Origin: Solibaculum_A intestinale
GTDB lineage: Bacteria; Bacillota; Clostridia; Oscillospirales; Acutalibacteraceae
Direction of reading: 5' to 3'
Length of the DNA stretch: 64,000 bases
NCBI RefSeq assembly: GCF_040096205.1
Contig: NZ_JBBMFD010000001.1
Location: 124,001 to 188,000, forward strand
The notes under the pieces were generated by a model. The model did no database searches. It saw nothing but the letters and a program-made list of their open reading frames with translations, and was not told the DNA's origin. Position 1 is the stretch's first letter. Each line of letters starts with the position of its first letter. The position numbers were made by a program, and so were the translations under genes. This document shows, one piece after another, positions 16,903 to 25,451 of this stretch.

Positions 16903-17541
16903 TTACAGCTTGAGAAAGGCCAGAACCATCAAAAGCACCCCGCCCAGCCAGGAGAGGTTTAAGTCGGTCTTTTCCGCTAGCTTGCGGCCGAGAAAGCTTC
17001 CCGCGGCTACCATGGCGGCGGAAAAGAGCAGGGAGATAACCACCGCCTCCCAAAAGTTTACGTTGGCAAGCCCCGCCCCGAAGCCCACCGCCAGTCCGTC
17101 CAGTGACAAGGCCACCGATACCGAAACCGCTTCCAGCGGGGAGAGGACCCTCGACTGGTCCGCGTCCGCTTTTTGCGGGTCGGCGTAGACGTTTAAGATA
17201 AAATGCAGGCTCAGAAAGGAAAACTTTACCTGACGGTCGATCTTATGTTTGCGGATGCGCATTTTGATGGCGCTGTCAAAAAGCTTGACGACGCCCAACA
17301 GAAAGAGAACACAAAAGCTGATGCCTGTGGTGATCCCCTGCGGCAGATACGGCGAAAGCAAGGAACCGAAGAAGAGGGAGGCTGCCAGCATCCCGCTGCA
17401 GATTACGCTGATGACGGCCAGGGAGGAAAGCGGGATTTTTATTTGATTGGTGCCGTAGGCAAAGCTCGCCACAAAGGCGTCCAGCGAAACCGCGGCCACC
17501 AGGAGAAAGGCTTCCAGCAAGGAAGGCAGAGTCACACCCAT
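16903..17541 (-). CDS. ytaF: YtaF-like (DUF204/MntP-family) membrane protein
   Basis: A 212-aa membrane protein with six predicted helices and two related halves. The repeated motif is VAAVSLDAFVASFAYG in the first half and VSVALSLDGLAVGFGAGL in the second, the LDxxxxxxxxG pattern of the MntP/YtaF superfamily. In Bacillus YtaF is a sporulation membrane protein, and relatives export manganese. The longer basic loop between the halves (RIRKHKIDRQVKFSFLSLH) fits YtaF better than MntP. The ATG is used; a GTG 9 nt upstream is possible. Confidence 0.8.
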   Translation of the reverse strand: MGVTLPSLLEAFLLVAAVSLDAFVASFAYGTNQIKIPLSSLAVISVICSGMLAASLFFGSLLSPYLPQGITTGISFCVLFLLGVVKLFDSAIKMRIRKHKIDRQVKFSFLSLHFILNVYADPQKADADQSRVLSPLEAVSVSVALSLDGLAVGFGAGLANVNFWEAVVISLLFSAAMVAAGSFLGRKLAEKTDLNLSWLGGVLLMVLAFLKL

Positions 17542-17675
17542 GAAAGCCACACCCTTTCGATTTTATTCCATCCTATTCAAAGGGCGGGCGAAAGGTGAAG
17601 AGAGGCGGCAGACGACAGAAATTCCCTTGGTTTGCCTCCCATTACCGGTAAAAACTAAGGGCGGAGGAGATTGTC

Positions 17676-17831
17676 ATGGATGTCACTTATTACTTGACCA
17701 CACCCCAGCTGCGGGAGTATTTTGTCTCCCTGCCCCGGTACGTGCAGGACTTCATTCTCGATTCCAACGCGCAAATTACCACCCTGGGAGAACTGATGGA
17801 AGTCGGCGAGCATTTCAAAAAGGACCTGTAA
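17676..17831 (+). CDS. small SLPxYVQ-motif protein 2
   Basis: A 51-aa protein with a strong GGCGGAGGAG site before its ATG. It contains YFVSLPRYVQDFILDS and ends in EHFKKDL. It shares the SLPxYVQ core with the 54-aa protein 1 kb upstream. The two genes flank the oppositely oriented ytaF-like gene. Function unknown; neither small protein has cysteines placed for metal binding. Confidence 0.72.
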   Translation: MDVTYYLTTPQLREYFVSLPRYVQDFILDSNAQITTLGELMEVGEHFKKDL

Positions 17832-17917
17832 GCCAAAGCCCCGTTTTCAAGACGGGCAGACCTGCAGAAACCAGCGCCGGTTCTTCACGGGCACTCCCCG
17901 AGGCCCTGACGAAGGCC

Positions 17918-17958
17918 GGGACGGGAAAAGCCGGTTGCCAAGCCGTCCCTTTGGTTTT
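17918..17958 (+). terminator. possible terminator of the small-protein gene
   Basis: Arms GGGACGG and CCGTCCC with an 18-nt spacer are followed by TTTGGTTTT. The long loop may hold a second stem. It is weaker than the other terminators here. Confidence 0.5.
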
Positions 17959-18008
17959 GCACCCTGGCTTTACTCCTCTCATACCCTGTAGGGAGGAGCT
18001 GATGCACC

Positions 18009-18500
18009 ATGCTCATAGAGCTGCCATATAACCGCGAAAAAGCGGTCGCCTATGCGAGAGCCTGGGCGCTCAAACGCAACCCCAGGTACCTGGATTTTGA
18101 GAAAATGGGGGGCGACTGCACCAACTTTGCCTCCCAGTGCCTCTTTGCCGGCAGCGGGGTGATGAACCACACCCCCACCCTCGGCTGGTATTATAACTCC
18201 GGCAGCGACCGTTCCCCTTCCTGGACCGGCGTGCCCTATTTGCGCAACTTTCTGGTCGCAAACAAAGGGCCCGGGCCTTACGCCACCGAAACCGACGAGG
18301 CCCACGCCCTCCCCGGGGACATTGTCCAGCTGGGCGACGAAACGGGGCGGTTCTACCACAGCCCGGTGGTCTGCGAAACGGGCGAGTCGGGGATTCTGGT
18401 CTGCGCCCACACCTTTGACGCTGACCTACGTCCCTTGTACAGCTATTCCTACGCCCAGTCCAGGGTGCTGCACATTGAAGGGGTGCGCAAATACCAATAG
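18009..18500 (+). CDS. amidase_6-type putative cysteine amidase
   Basis: This 163-aa protein resembles the small 'putative amidase' domain family of spore-forming clostridia. It opens with the helix NREKAVAYARAWALKRNPRY and has the nucleophile region GGDCTNFASQCLFAG, the segment GWYYN, a PGDIVQLGD turn and the histidine region FYHSPVVCE, giving a Cys-His pair. There is no signal peptide, so it may act in the cytoplasm or forespore. It has a strong GGAGGAG site. The substrate is unknown; NlpC/P60-like cell-wall peptide cleavage is a fair guess. Confidence 0.8.
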   Translation: MLIELPYNREKAVAYARAWALKRNPRYLDFEKMGGDCTNFASQCLFAGSGVMNHTPTLGWYYNSGSDRSPSWTGVPYLRNFLVANKGPGPYATETDEAHALPGDIVQLGDETGRFYHSPVVCETGESGILVCAHTFDADLRPLYSYSYAQSRVLHIEGVRKYQ

Positions 18501-18569
18501 GAACCAAAGCCTTTGACTTGGCATATACTGGCAATGGATACGCTGCCCAAACCTTTGGAGGTGTTACCC

Positions 18570-18725
18570 TTGAACAAGAGACAAAACCCCAGAAGGATGG
18601 AAGTTTCAATCGAGGAAAACCCGGCTTTGGAGGAAAAGGCCGAAGCGCCGGTCCCGATTACGCCGGTTGTGCCCGCTTCCTTTTTTCCGCATTTTTATGC
18701 GCCGGATGCCATTCGCAAGCTGTAA
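18570..18725 (+). CDS. small acidic proline-rich protein
   Basis: A 51-aa protein read from a TTG placed 6-8 nt after GGAGGTG. It begins with a basic stretch (NKRQNPRRM), then an acidic Glu/Ala run, then PITPVVPASFFPHFYAPDAIRKL. No known domain is recognised. A terminator hairpin follows 15 nt after the stop, supporting a real transcript end. Confidence 0.5.
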   Translation: MNKRQNPRRMEVSIEENPALEEKAEAPVPITPVVPASFFPHFYAPDAIRKL

Positions 18726-18739
18726 ATACATGAGGCAAA

Positions 18740-18766
18740 GCGCCGCCCCAATTCGGGCGGCGTTTT
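18740..18766 (+). terminator. terminator
   Basis: A GCGCCGCCC stem pairs with GGGCGGCG across a short loop and is followed by TTTT, 15 nt past the small-protein stop. Confidence 0.8.
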
Positions 18767-18804
18767 GCGCTGGATGCAATGAGACGGACGAAAGGAGCGC
18801 TGCG

Positions 18805-19053
18805 ATGCGAAGAGATACTAGAAACCGGAGGTTGGACCAACCGGTTCCTTTTGGAACGCCGCGGCAAAAAAAGAGCGGTCCGGAAAGCTTCCTGCAGCGC
18901 CGCTTTTGTTGGCGCCGGACGTTCGGAAAACTGGGAATCCCTCTGACGCGTCCGATTCGAATCGGATGCCGCTGGGCGGGGAACATAGATATGGCAAAAA
19001 CGAAAGCGGGGGATCCCTTAAGGGATCCTCCGCTTTTTCCGTGGATCGAATGA
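18805..19053 (+). CDS. doubtful small basic ORF
   Basis: An 82-aa Arg- and Pro-rich frame has AAAGGAG before its ATG. However, it runs through the terminator hairpin at 19003-19037 and has no recognisable domain. It may be a chance frame. It is listed because the ribosome site is good and nothing else fills this 300-nt gap. Confidence 0.2.
   Translation: MRRDTRNRRLDQPVPFGTPRQKKSGPESFLQRRFCWRRTFGKLGIPLTRPIRIGCRWAGNIDMAKTKAGDPLRDPPLFPWIE
19003..19037. terminator. bidirectional terminator
   Basis: A stem of about 15 bp with one mismatch (AAAGCGGGGGATCCC against GGGATCCTCCGCTTT) has a TTAA loop. It ends the ferritin transcript on the minus strand. Confidence 0.85.
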
Positions 19054-19059
19054 AAGCTT

Positions 19060-19572
19060 TTACAGCACCAGGCTGGGCGCCGCGTAAACCCGGGAGGCAA
19101 GCTCGTTGTCCAGCATATATAACCCCTTGGGGTCTTCCCCGAACAGCTCGAAACGCTTGATGAGGTCGCTGGTGTTTTTCTCTTCCTCGCCCTGCTCCTT
19201 GACGAACCAGTCCAAAAACTGCATGGTGCGGAAGTCCTTCGCCGCGTAAGCTGCGGCGTAAATGTTATTGATGGAAGCGGTCACCATCTGCTCGTGTTCA
19301 TACGCGACGGTCAGCGGGGTCTTAAAGTCCGCATACACATGGCCCGGTGCGGCAATGGCGTTCAAGGTTACCTTCTCCCCGCTGTTGAGCAGGTAGGTGC
19401 GGATGAGCATGGCGTGGTCCCGTTCTTCCTGGGTCTGGACAAAGAACCAGTTTTCGAACCCGTTGAGGCTCTCGTCCGCATAGTAATTGGCAATCTCCAA
19501 ATACACATAGGCGGAAAAAAGCTCCTTGTTGATCTGTTCATTGAGCAGTCTTACGACTTCAGCTTCAAGCAT
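19060..19572 (-). CDS. ftnA: non-haem ferritin
   Basis: This 170-aa protein follows the bacterial ferritin plan of four helices plus a short fifth. The ferroxidase ligands are visible: Glu17 (NKELFSAYVYLE), the TQEERDHAM pair of the second helix, the Glu of the third helix (YEHEQ) and EQGEEE of the fourth. It stores iron as a 24-subunit shell in the cytoplasm and lowers oxidative stress. The gene stands alone between terminators, with AGGAGG before the start. Confidence 0.95.
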   Translation of the reverse strand: MLEAEVVRLLNEQINKELFSAYVYLEIANYYADESLNGFENWFFVQTQEERDHAMLIRTYLLNSGEKVTLNAIAAPGHVYADFKTPLTVAYEHEQMVTASINNIYAAAYAAKDFRTMQFLDWFVKEQGEEEKNTSDLIKRFELFGEDPKGLYMLDNELASRVYAAPSLVL

Positions 19573-19659
19573 ATTGGCAGCCTCCTGTCTTTTTTTCTTC
19601 TATTATATCCCATGAATCAACCGGCAATCAAGTTGTTTTTCAAGTTAAAAGCACTTTTT

Positions 19660-21117
19660 CTACGCTTCCTCTGCAAAAACCAGAGTGATGTCCGTCTGGG
19701 CGGGGCCGTCCAGCAGCTTTCCCCGGTAGTCGAACCGGGAACCGTGGCAGGGGCATTCCCAGGTGCGTTCGTCCGGGTTAAACGCAAGCTGGCAGCCCAG
19801 ATGGGGGCAGCGGGTGGTGACATAAAAGCAGTCCCCCTCTTCATTGCGGTAGACGCCAACTTTTTCCCCTTCATAGTCCACAATGCCGCTTTTTCCCGGC
19901 AAAACATCCAAAAGAGCCTGGGGCGGGGCTTTGAAGATTTCTTTGGCCAGGTTGGATACCGCTTTTCCCGTGTCTTCGGCCAAAACCTTGGCCGATGCGG
20001 CCACGTGCAGCCGCTGGGGGGAAAACACGCCTGCGCCGTCGTTGGCCTTGCCGGTAATCATCTCGGCGATGGTCCTGGCCGCCACCATGGAGCTGGTCAT
20101 GCCCCATTTCTGAAACCCGGCCGCCACATACCAGTGGGGTCTGGAGGAGGAATACCGGCCGATGTAGGGGACGGCGTCGGGGGTGATGCCGTCCTGGGCC
20201 GACCAGTAGTAAGCCTCCTTGGCGTCGGGATACCAGGCTTTCGCCTGTCGGCGCAGCTCCTCGTAGCGCCCGCCTGCCTGGTTTTCACCGGTGCGGTGTC
20301 CGGCGCCGCCTAAAAGAAGATAATCCCCGCTGTTGCGAAAAGAGTAGGAAGGCGAGTCGATCCCCAGGGCCATGCCCTCCACCTTCGGCGCGTCCCGCAG
20401 CGCGAGCACATAGGACCGCTCCTGGTGCAGCCGGGCAAAGTAAAAGCCGGGCACGTTTACAAAGGGGTAGTGGGTGGCGAACACAATGTCCTTTGCAAAG
20501 ACGCTGCCACGGTCGGTGACCGCTTCCTGGTCTTTTAGTTCGGTCACTCGGGTCTGCTCGTAGACCGTCAGGTCTTTGAGAAGGGCGGCGGCGAATTTGA
20601 GCGGATGAAACTGGGCCTGGTTTTCAAACCGCAGCGCCGCCTTGACCGCAAAAGGAAGGCCGCCGATCCGGTCCGTAACCTGGGCCGCAATGCCCAGCTT
20701 TTTGGCCGCGGCGGCTTCCTTTTGCAGAAGCGCTGCGTCCTTGACGGAATAGAGATATGCGGACTGTTCCTCCCATTCACAGTCGATGCCATTGGCACGG
20801 ATAAGAGAACGGTATCCTTCTACCGCTCGCTCGTTGGCGTCGGTGTATTGCCTGGCGGCCCTGAGGCCGATGGTCTCCATTAGCTTTGCGTAGATCAGGT
20901 TGTGCTGCGAGGTAACCTTGGCCGTGGTGCCCTTGGTCACCCCACCGCATACCCGGTTTGCTTCCAAAAGCACGGTTTTCCTTCCCCAGCTTTGCAGCAG
21001 GTAGGCGGTTAAAATTCCCGCCATACCTGCGCCGATCACCAATGCGTCCGTACGGATGTCGCCGGGCAGGGGATCGAAGGAAGGCATGTTGCAGGTGGCT
21101 TCCCATAATGATTGCAT
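19660..21117 (-). CDS. FAD-dependent oxidoreductase with C-terminal Rieske domain
   Basis: This 485-aa protein has an N-terminal FAD-binding motif (ALVIGAGMAGILTAYLL, then LLEANRVCGGVTKGTTAK) of the glycine-oxidase/DadA kind. At about residues 430-470 is a Rieske [2Fe-2S] site: CPHLGC, 17 residues, then CPCHG. The fusion of an amine-oxidase-like flavoprotein with a Rieske centre occurs in Firmicutes and has no firmly established substrate. The start ATG follows GAGGTGAAGCG. It may pass electrons from an amine or amino acid to an iron-sulphur acceptor. Confidence 0.9.
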   Translation of the reverse strand: MQSLWEATCNMPSFDPLPGDIRTDALVIGAGMAGILTAYLLQSWGRKTVLLEANRVCGGVTKGTTAKVTSQHNLIYAKLMETIGLRAARQYTDANERAVEGYRSLIRANGIDCEWEEQSAYLYSVKDAALLQKEAAAAKKLGIAAQVTDRIGGLPFAVKAALRFENQAQFHPLKFAAALLKDLTVYEQTRVTELKDQEAVTDRGSVFAKDIVFATHYPFVNVPGFYFARLHQERSYVLALRDAPKVEGMALGIDSPSYSFRNSGDYLLLGGAGHRTGENQAGGRYEELRRQAKAWYPDAKEAYYWSAQDGITPDAVPYIGRYSSSRPHWYVAAGFQKWGMTSSMVAARTIAEMITGKANDGAGVFSPQRLHVAASAKVLAEDTGKAVSNLAKEIFKAPPQALLDVLPGKSGIVDYEGEKVGVYRNEEGDCFYVTTRCPHLGCQLAFNPDERTWECPCHGSRFDYRGKLLDGPAQTDITLVFAEEA

Positions 21118-21260
21118 TGTCGCTTCACCTCAGGGAATAGTGTTTCCGCCGCCGGATAGGACATACATGGGGCAAGGAAAAGAGATGAGAACCTTAGACG
21201 CAAAAACGGGAATCTGCCCGGTCAGACGGTTATTTCCCGGGAAAAATACGATACTATACC

Positions 21261-22229
21261 ATGCGAATACTTCTAAAATTGCAGGTGTTTTCTTTGGGAA
21301 AAAAGATCGCGAAAGGAATCGCGGCGGTTTTGCTGTTCGTCCTGGTGTTCCTGCTGTCGGACAAATGGGGCTCGGAGCTCTACCAGTGGCTGGAGCGCGA
21401 GCATGGGCAATACGTCTATCAATACGCCACCGAAGGCCAGTTTTCCGAGAACGTCTATCTGTCCGAGGAAACCGACCGGGCCTTTGGCGTGCCGGGCGGC
21501 CTTGCGGGGATTTCGGCGGAGGAGAGCCTGTCCAACCTGGCGCGGGATTTGATGAACCAACAGTGGGAAACGGCGGAAACGCTGGAAAAGAACGAAGGCT
21601 ACATGGCCTATCTGCGTGAGCAAGGAACCGGCCTTACCGGTCTTTACGCGTTCTGTGAGCGGATCGCCGGGCTGCAGGACAGCATGGTATATGCCTGCCG
21701 GTATCTGTTGTTTTTGCTGTGGGTGGTGGTGCTTTATTTCCTGATGCGCTGCCGTCCCGCCCTTTATTTCTCCATGGGCCTTTTGTGCATTTTCGCCACC
21801 TGCGTAAAGCTTTCGGGTAAGTTTATAGCCGTGTTTTTCTTCGGCGCCTCCACCTATACGCCCATTCTGACCGACGGGCTTCTGGCCCCTCTGCTGGAAG
21901 CCATGCTCACCTTTTTGATTTTCGACATCACCATCGCCTCCCTGGAAAAGGTACGCCTGGGGCATAAGGTGGAGGCGCTTTACCAGGATCTGCCCGCGTT
22001 GCAGTGGCTGACCGTTCGTCTGGCCGGAGAGACGGAACACGAAGGCTGGTACCGCAGCGACATCTCCCGGCTGCTGCCCCATTTCAGCGCCTACCTGTCC
22101 ACCGGAGCACGCACCCGAAAAAAGGCCGTCCGGCTGATGAAAGCCATCGAGAGCCTGTGCGGCCCCCATACCAACCGCACCTTTCTGGAAGCGGCGGTGG
22201 AGGTGCAGACCCTGCTTCCCGGCCGGTAG
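21261..22229 (+). CDS. unknown membrane protein with four predicted helices
   Basis: A 322-aa protein with predicted membrane segments at ~20-34, 148-163, 168-196 and 206-226. Between the first two is a ~110-residue charged, probably extracellular part, and the last ~95 residues are cytoplasmic. No family is recognised. The frame's ATG has no ribosome site and lies right after a TATACC box. A TTG at 21294 with AGGTG 6 nt upstream is an equally good start. It converges with the MATE gene with 6 nt between stops. Confidence 0.65.
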   Translation: MRILLKLQVFSLGKKIAKGIAAVLLFVLVFLLSDKWGSELYQWLEREHGQYVYQYATEGQFSENVYLSEETDRAFGVPGGLAGISAEESLSNLARDLMNQQWETAETLEKNEGYMAYLREQGTGLTGLYAFCERIAGLQDSMVYACRYLLFLLWVVVLYFLMRCRPALYFSMGLLCIFATCVKLSGKFIAVFFFGASTYTPILTDGLLAPLLEAMLTFLIFDITIASLEKVRLGHKVEALYQDLPALQWLTVRLAGETEHEGWYRSDISRLLPHFSAYLSTGARTRKKAVRLMKAIESLCGPHTNRTFLEAAVEVQTLLPGR

Positions 22230-22235
22230 TGCAGG

Positions 22236-23618
22236 TTACGGCGCGGGCCTTGTCAGACGCGGAAACCCGGTTGCGGCGGCCTTTGGTTCTTTCCGGGAAT
22301 AGTGCCGGTTTAAAAACCACTGGCACAGAAGCAGGGAAAGAAAGGAAGCGGCTGGCGCGGCGAACCCGATGAGAAACATGGACGGGTGTTCCAAGTGGAT
22401 CAAAAGGCTGGACAGGGGAATGCGGACCAAAAAGGTGGCGATCAGGCTGTGCACCAGCGGAAAGAGGGGATGGCCGCCGCCGCTGAAGAAGGCGTTCATG
22501 CAGAAGACGAAGCAGACTAAGACGCAGTCGAGGCTGTAGGAGCGCAGGTAGAGGGCGCCCTGGGCAATCACCTGGGGGTCGACGGTAAAAAGGCCGACCA
22601 TGGCTCCCGGGTTCCACTGGGAGAGCGCCAGGCAGGCAAACCCGAACACCAGCGACAGCCCCGTGGCCAGGCGCAGACAGCGCCTGGCCCGTTTCATCAG
22701 CCCCGCCCCGTCATGCTGAGCCGTCATGGCCGAAAGCGCGGCGGAAACGGCGGTGGTGGGCAGCATGCTGAACACGATCAGCTTTTCCACCACTCCCACC
22801 GCCGCGGAGGCGATGAGCCCCATGCTGTTAACCATGGCGGTGATAATCAGGAAGGAGACATTGACAAGCCCTTCCTGCAAAGCGATGGGAAGCCCCGCCG
22901 CCAGCACGCCTTTGGCGGCCACCATGCGAAAGCAAGGAGCGCTTTTGCGGTATTTTCGCAATAGACCCTTACAGGCAAGATAGCATACCGCCAAAAGCAG
23001 GCTGACTGCCTGGGCAAGCACCGTAGAAATGGCCGCGCCCGGCGCGCCCATGCCCAGGACGCCTACAAAAAGAAGGTCGGTAGAGACGTTGATGACGCAG
23101 GCAATGGCGATAAAGAGAAGAGGCGTGCGGGAATCCCCCAGCCCCCGTAGGATACCGCTGACCACGTTGTAGCCCACGATAAAAAGAATGCCCCAGGAAC
23201 AAAGAAACAGGTATTGCCGGGTGGTTTCCAGCGCCTGAGCGGGTACCTGCATCAGCGTGCAGATGGGATCGAGAAGAAGGAGGGTCAAGCCGGTCAAGGC
23301 CAGGGAAATCAGGCCGAAAACCACCACCATGGTTTTGACCGCGTGGGCGATGTCCTGCCTTTGTCTGGCGCCGAAGTACCGGCCGATGAGCACCGTGCCG
23401 CCGGCGGTCAGGCCGATGGAAAGGCCGGTAATGGTCTGCATCACCTGGCCGCCGGTAGCCACGGCACAGACGCCGATGGAATCGGAAAAGCGCCCGACCA
23501 TGAACAGGTCGGACGCCCCGTAACAGGCCTGCAGCAGGTTTGACAGGAGAAAGGGAAGGGTAAAGCGCAGAAGGGTAGCAAAAGGTTTGCCTTCGGTGAG
23601 CCTGGTTGGGGTTGTCAT
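22236..23618 (-). CDS. MATE-family efflux transporter
   Basis: A 460-aa protein with 12 predicted helices in two similar halves, typical of MATE Na+/H+-drug antiporters. The opening pattern LTEGKPFATLLRFTLPFLLSNLLQACYGASDLFMVGRF is characteristic, with GGGTVLIGRYFGA-like segments further on. The frame is open 26 codons further, but this ATG has AGGAGGG upstream and matches the family start. Likely substrates are cationic drugs or metabolites. Confidence 0.93.
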   Translation of the reverse strand: MTTPTRLTEGKPFATLLRFTLPFLLSNLLQACYGASDLFMVGRFSDSIGVCAVATGGQVMQTITGLSIGLTAGGTVLIGRYFGARQRQDIAHAVKTMVVVFGLISLALTGLTLLLLDPICTLMQVPAQALETTRQYLFLCSWGILFIVGYNVVSGILRGLGDSRTPLLFIAIACVINVSTDLLFVGVLGMGAPGAAISTVLAQAVSLLLAVCYLACKGLLRKYRKSAPCFRMVAAKGVLAAGLPIALQEGLVNVSFLIITAMVNSMGLIASAAVGVVEKLIVFSMLPTTAVSAALSAMTAQHDGAGLMKRARRCLRLATGLSLVFGFACLALSQWNPGAMVGLFTVDPQVIAQGALYLRSYSLDCVLVCFVFCMNAFFSGGGHPLFPLVHSLIATFLVRIPLSSLLIHLEHPSMFLIGFAAPAASFLSLLLCQWFLNRHYSRKEPKAAATGFPRLTRPAP

Positions 23619-23643
23619 GTCCGCTCCCTCCTGTTGTGTTTGA

Positions 23644-23683
23644 AAAAGGTCCTGCGGCGTGCATCGCCGCGGGACCTTTTTTT
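23644..23683 (-). terminator. terminator of the APC transporter gene
   Basis: AAAGGTCC and GCGGCG arms pair across a short loop with one unpaired base. On the minus strand the hairpin ends in TTTTT. It lies between the amino-acid permease and MATE genes. Confidence 0.85.
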
Positions 23684-23715
23684 CATTCCTATGCAAAAGA
23701 GAAGGACAATATGCG

Positions 23716-25188
23716 TCAGAGAAAAAGAGAAAGATGCAGGATCAGCACCAGCAAAACCGCCGCTCCCACCACGGCGCACCAGATGTGGAACTCCCGGTCC
23801 ATCTTCTGTTTTTCCCGTTCGTCCGGCGGCGGAGCGGGCGGAGGCGGGGATGGACTGTCTGCCGCCGGCTTGCGCACCCGGCGGCAGATGAAAAACAAAA
23901 CAAGGCCGATGAGGCACCAAAGGATCCCGGCAAGGACCGCCGCGCAGTCCAGCTGGGTCATCAGCAGTAGATAGACCCCGATGCTCACCGGAGCGCCCAC
24001 CCAAAGAAGGGGCGCACGGTATGGCCTTTTAAGGCCGGGCTTTCTGATGCGCAGCCCGCAGGCGGCGGCCATACCGATGACATAGTAAAGAAGGGTCGCA
24101 AACAAAGAGAGGGAAGCGATGACGGCGATGGAGTTGGTGGCGATGAGAAAGAGCATCAGACCGCCCAATAGAAGAATAGCCGGGACAGGGGTTTGAAAGC
24201 GGGGATGAAGCTTTTCCAGAAAGGCGGGCAGCGCGCCGTCCTTGGCCATGGTGTAAAGATAGCGGGCCGGAGCACTGACGCTGGCGTTTAAGGTGGAGAA
24301 GTCCCCGCCGAAGGCAATACCCAGGCACAGCAGGACGAGGGGAAAGCCCACGATCCCCGCCAGCTGCATGCCGTCGGCATAGGGAGCGGAGGCGTCTGCC
24401 AAAGAAGCGAGCGCATCTGCGGGAACGATGCCGATGAGCGCCCACTGGAATAAGCCGGTAACGGCAAAGACGAGAAAGGGTGCCAGCATCAGCGAACGGG
24501 GGAGGTTAATCTGGGGATGCCGGATCTCCTCCCCCATGGCGCAGCAGGTTTCAAAGCCTGCAAAGCACCACCAGATCATGGCGACGCAGGGAAGAAACCC
24601 GGCGAGGGTGACACGGTCCCAAAAAGGAACCTGCATGCCGCCAAAGCGCATGGAGGGAAGGATGGAACAAATCCAGACGATCGCTACGCCCCAGAAAAAG
24701 AATAAAAACCCGTTTTGCATCCGCCCGGTCATCTCCACGCCCCGTATGGCGAGGAGCAGAAAGCCGATCACGGCCGCGACGGCGATCCATTGGTCCCCAA
24801 AGGGCAGAGAGAGGCCCAGCGCTTGCAGCATGGTGCGCAGGTAAAAGCTGAAGGCAAGCGCCTCTCCGCTGGCCACCGATACCATCGAGATGATAAAGCA
24901 CCAGCCCGACAGCATCCCGAAGGGCCGGGAGAGACCCAGGGAAGCGTATTGATAAGTGCCGCCGGAGAAGGGGAGGGCGGCGGACATCTCCGCATAAAGC
25001 AGGGAGGGATAGATGCTGATGAGCAGAGCGGCGAGAGTGGCGAAAATTACGGCGCCGCCCATCAGGCCGACCACGTTTGCCCCCACCGTGAAAAGCCCGA
25101 CGCCGATGACGGTGCCGGTGGTAATGGTGATCGATTCCCGCAGCCCAAGGCATCGCCGGAGGGCGGGGGACGGCGTTTTTTCACGCAT
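23716..25188 (-). CDS. APC-family amino acid permease
   Basis: A 490-aa protein with 12 predicted helices. Helix 1 carries ITTGTVIGVGLFTVG, the unwound substrate-binding stretch of APC carriers, followed by the ALPFSGGTYQYASLGL consensus. This is the amino acid/polyamine/organocation family, and it probably takes up an amino acid with protons or Na+. The ATG is preferred to the TTG 21 nt upstream because AAAGGAAG precedes it. The C-terminus has a Pro-rich cytoplasmic stretch before a last hydrophobic segment. Confidence 0.9.
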   Translation of the reverse strand: MREKTPSPALRRCLGLRESITITTGTVIGVGLFTVGANVVGLMGGAVIFATLAALLISIYPSLLYAEMSAALPFSGGTYQYASLGLSRPFGMLSGWCFIISMVSVASGEALAFSFYLRTMLQALGLSLPFGDQWIAVAAVIGFLLLAIRGVEMTGRMQNGFLFFFWGVAIVWICSILPSMRFGGMQVPFWDRVTLAGFLPCVAMIWWCFAGFETCCAMGEEIRHPQINLPRSLMLAPFLVFAVTGLFQWALIGIVPADALASLADASAPYADGMQLAGIVGFPLVLLCLGIAFGGDFSTLNASVSAPARYLYTMAKDGALPAFLEKLHPRFQTPVPAILLLGGLMLFLIATNSIAVIASLSLFATLLYYVIGMAAACGLRIRKPGLKRPYRAPLLWVGAPVSIGVYLLLMTQLDCAAVLAGILWCLIGLVLFFICRRVRKPAADSPSPPPPAPPPDEREKQKMDREFHIWCAVVGAAVLLVLILHLSLFL

Positions 25189-25393
25189 AAGCCTCGCTTC
25201 CTTTCCCAAAACGGCTGTTTTTCTCAGCTTATGCGGGAAACGCGGATTTGGCGACGGATATAAAACCGAGACTTTTCGTGGGCGGAGAGGAGGATTCGTG
25301 AAAAGCCGTTGGTGTAATCGGCGCGCGGCAAGGACGGCGCGTCAGTTATCTGCCCTGCAAGGAATCAGATGGAGATGGCTTTCGGTGAAAAGC

Positions 25394-25424
25394 GAAAAAA
25401 TGCCGGCGTCTACTTGACGCCGGC
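25394..25424 (-). terminator. terminator of the O-antigen-ligase-like gene
   Basis: Perfect 9-bp GC arms GCCGGCGTC and GACGCCGGC with a 5-nt loop, followed on the minus strand by ATTTTTT. The rest of 25189-25393 shows nothing further. Confidence 0.88.
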
Positions 25425-25451
25425 ACCGGGTTTATTCATAGAAAAATCGTA

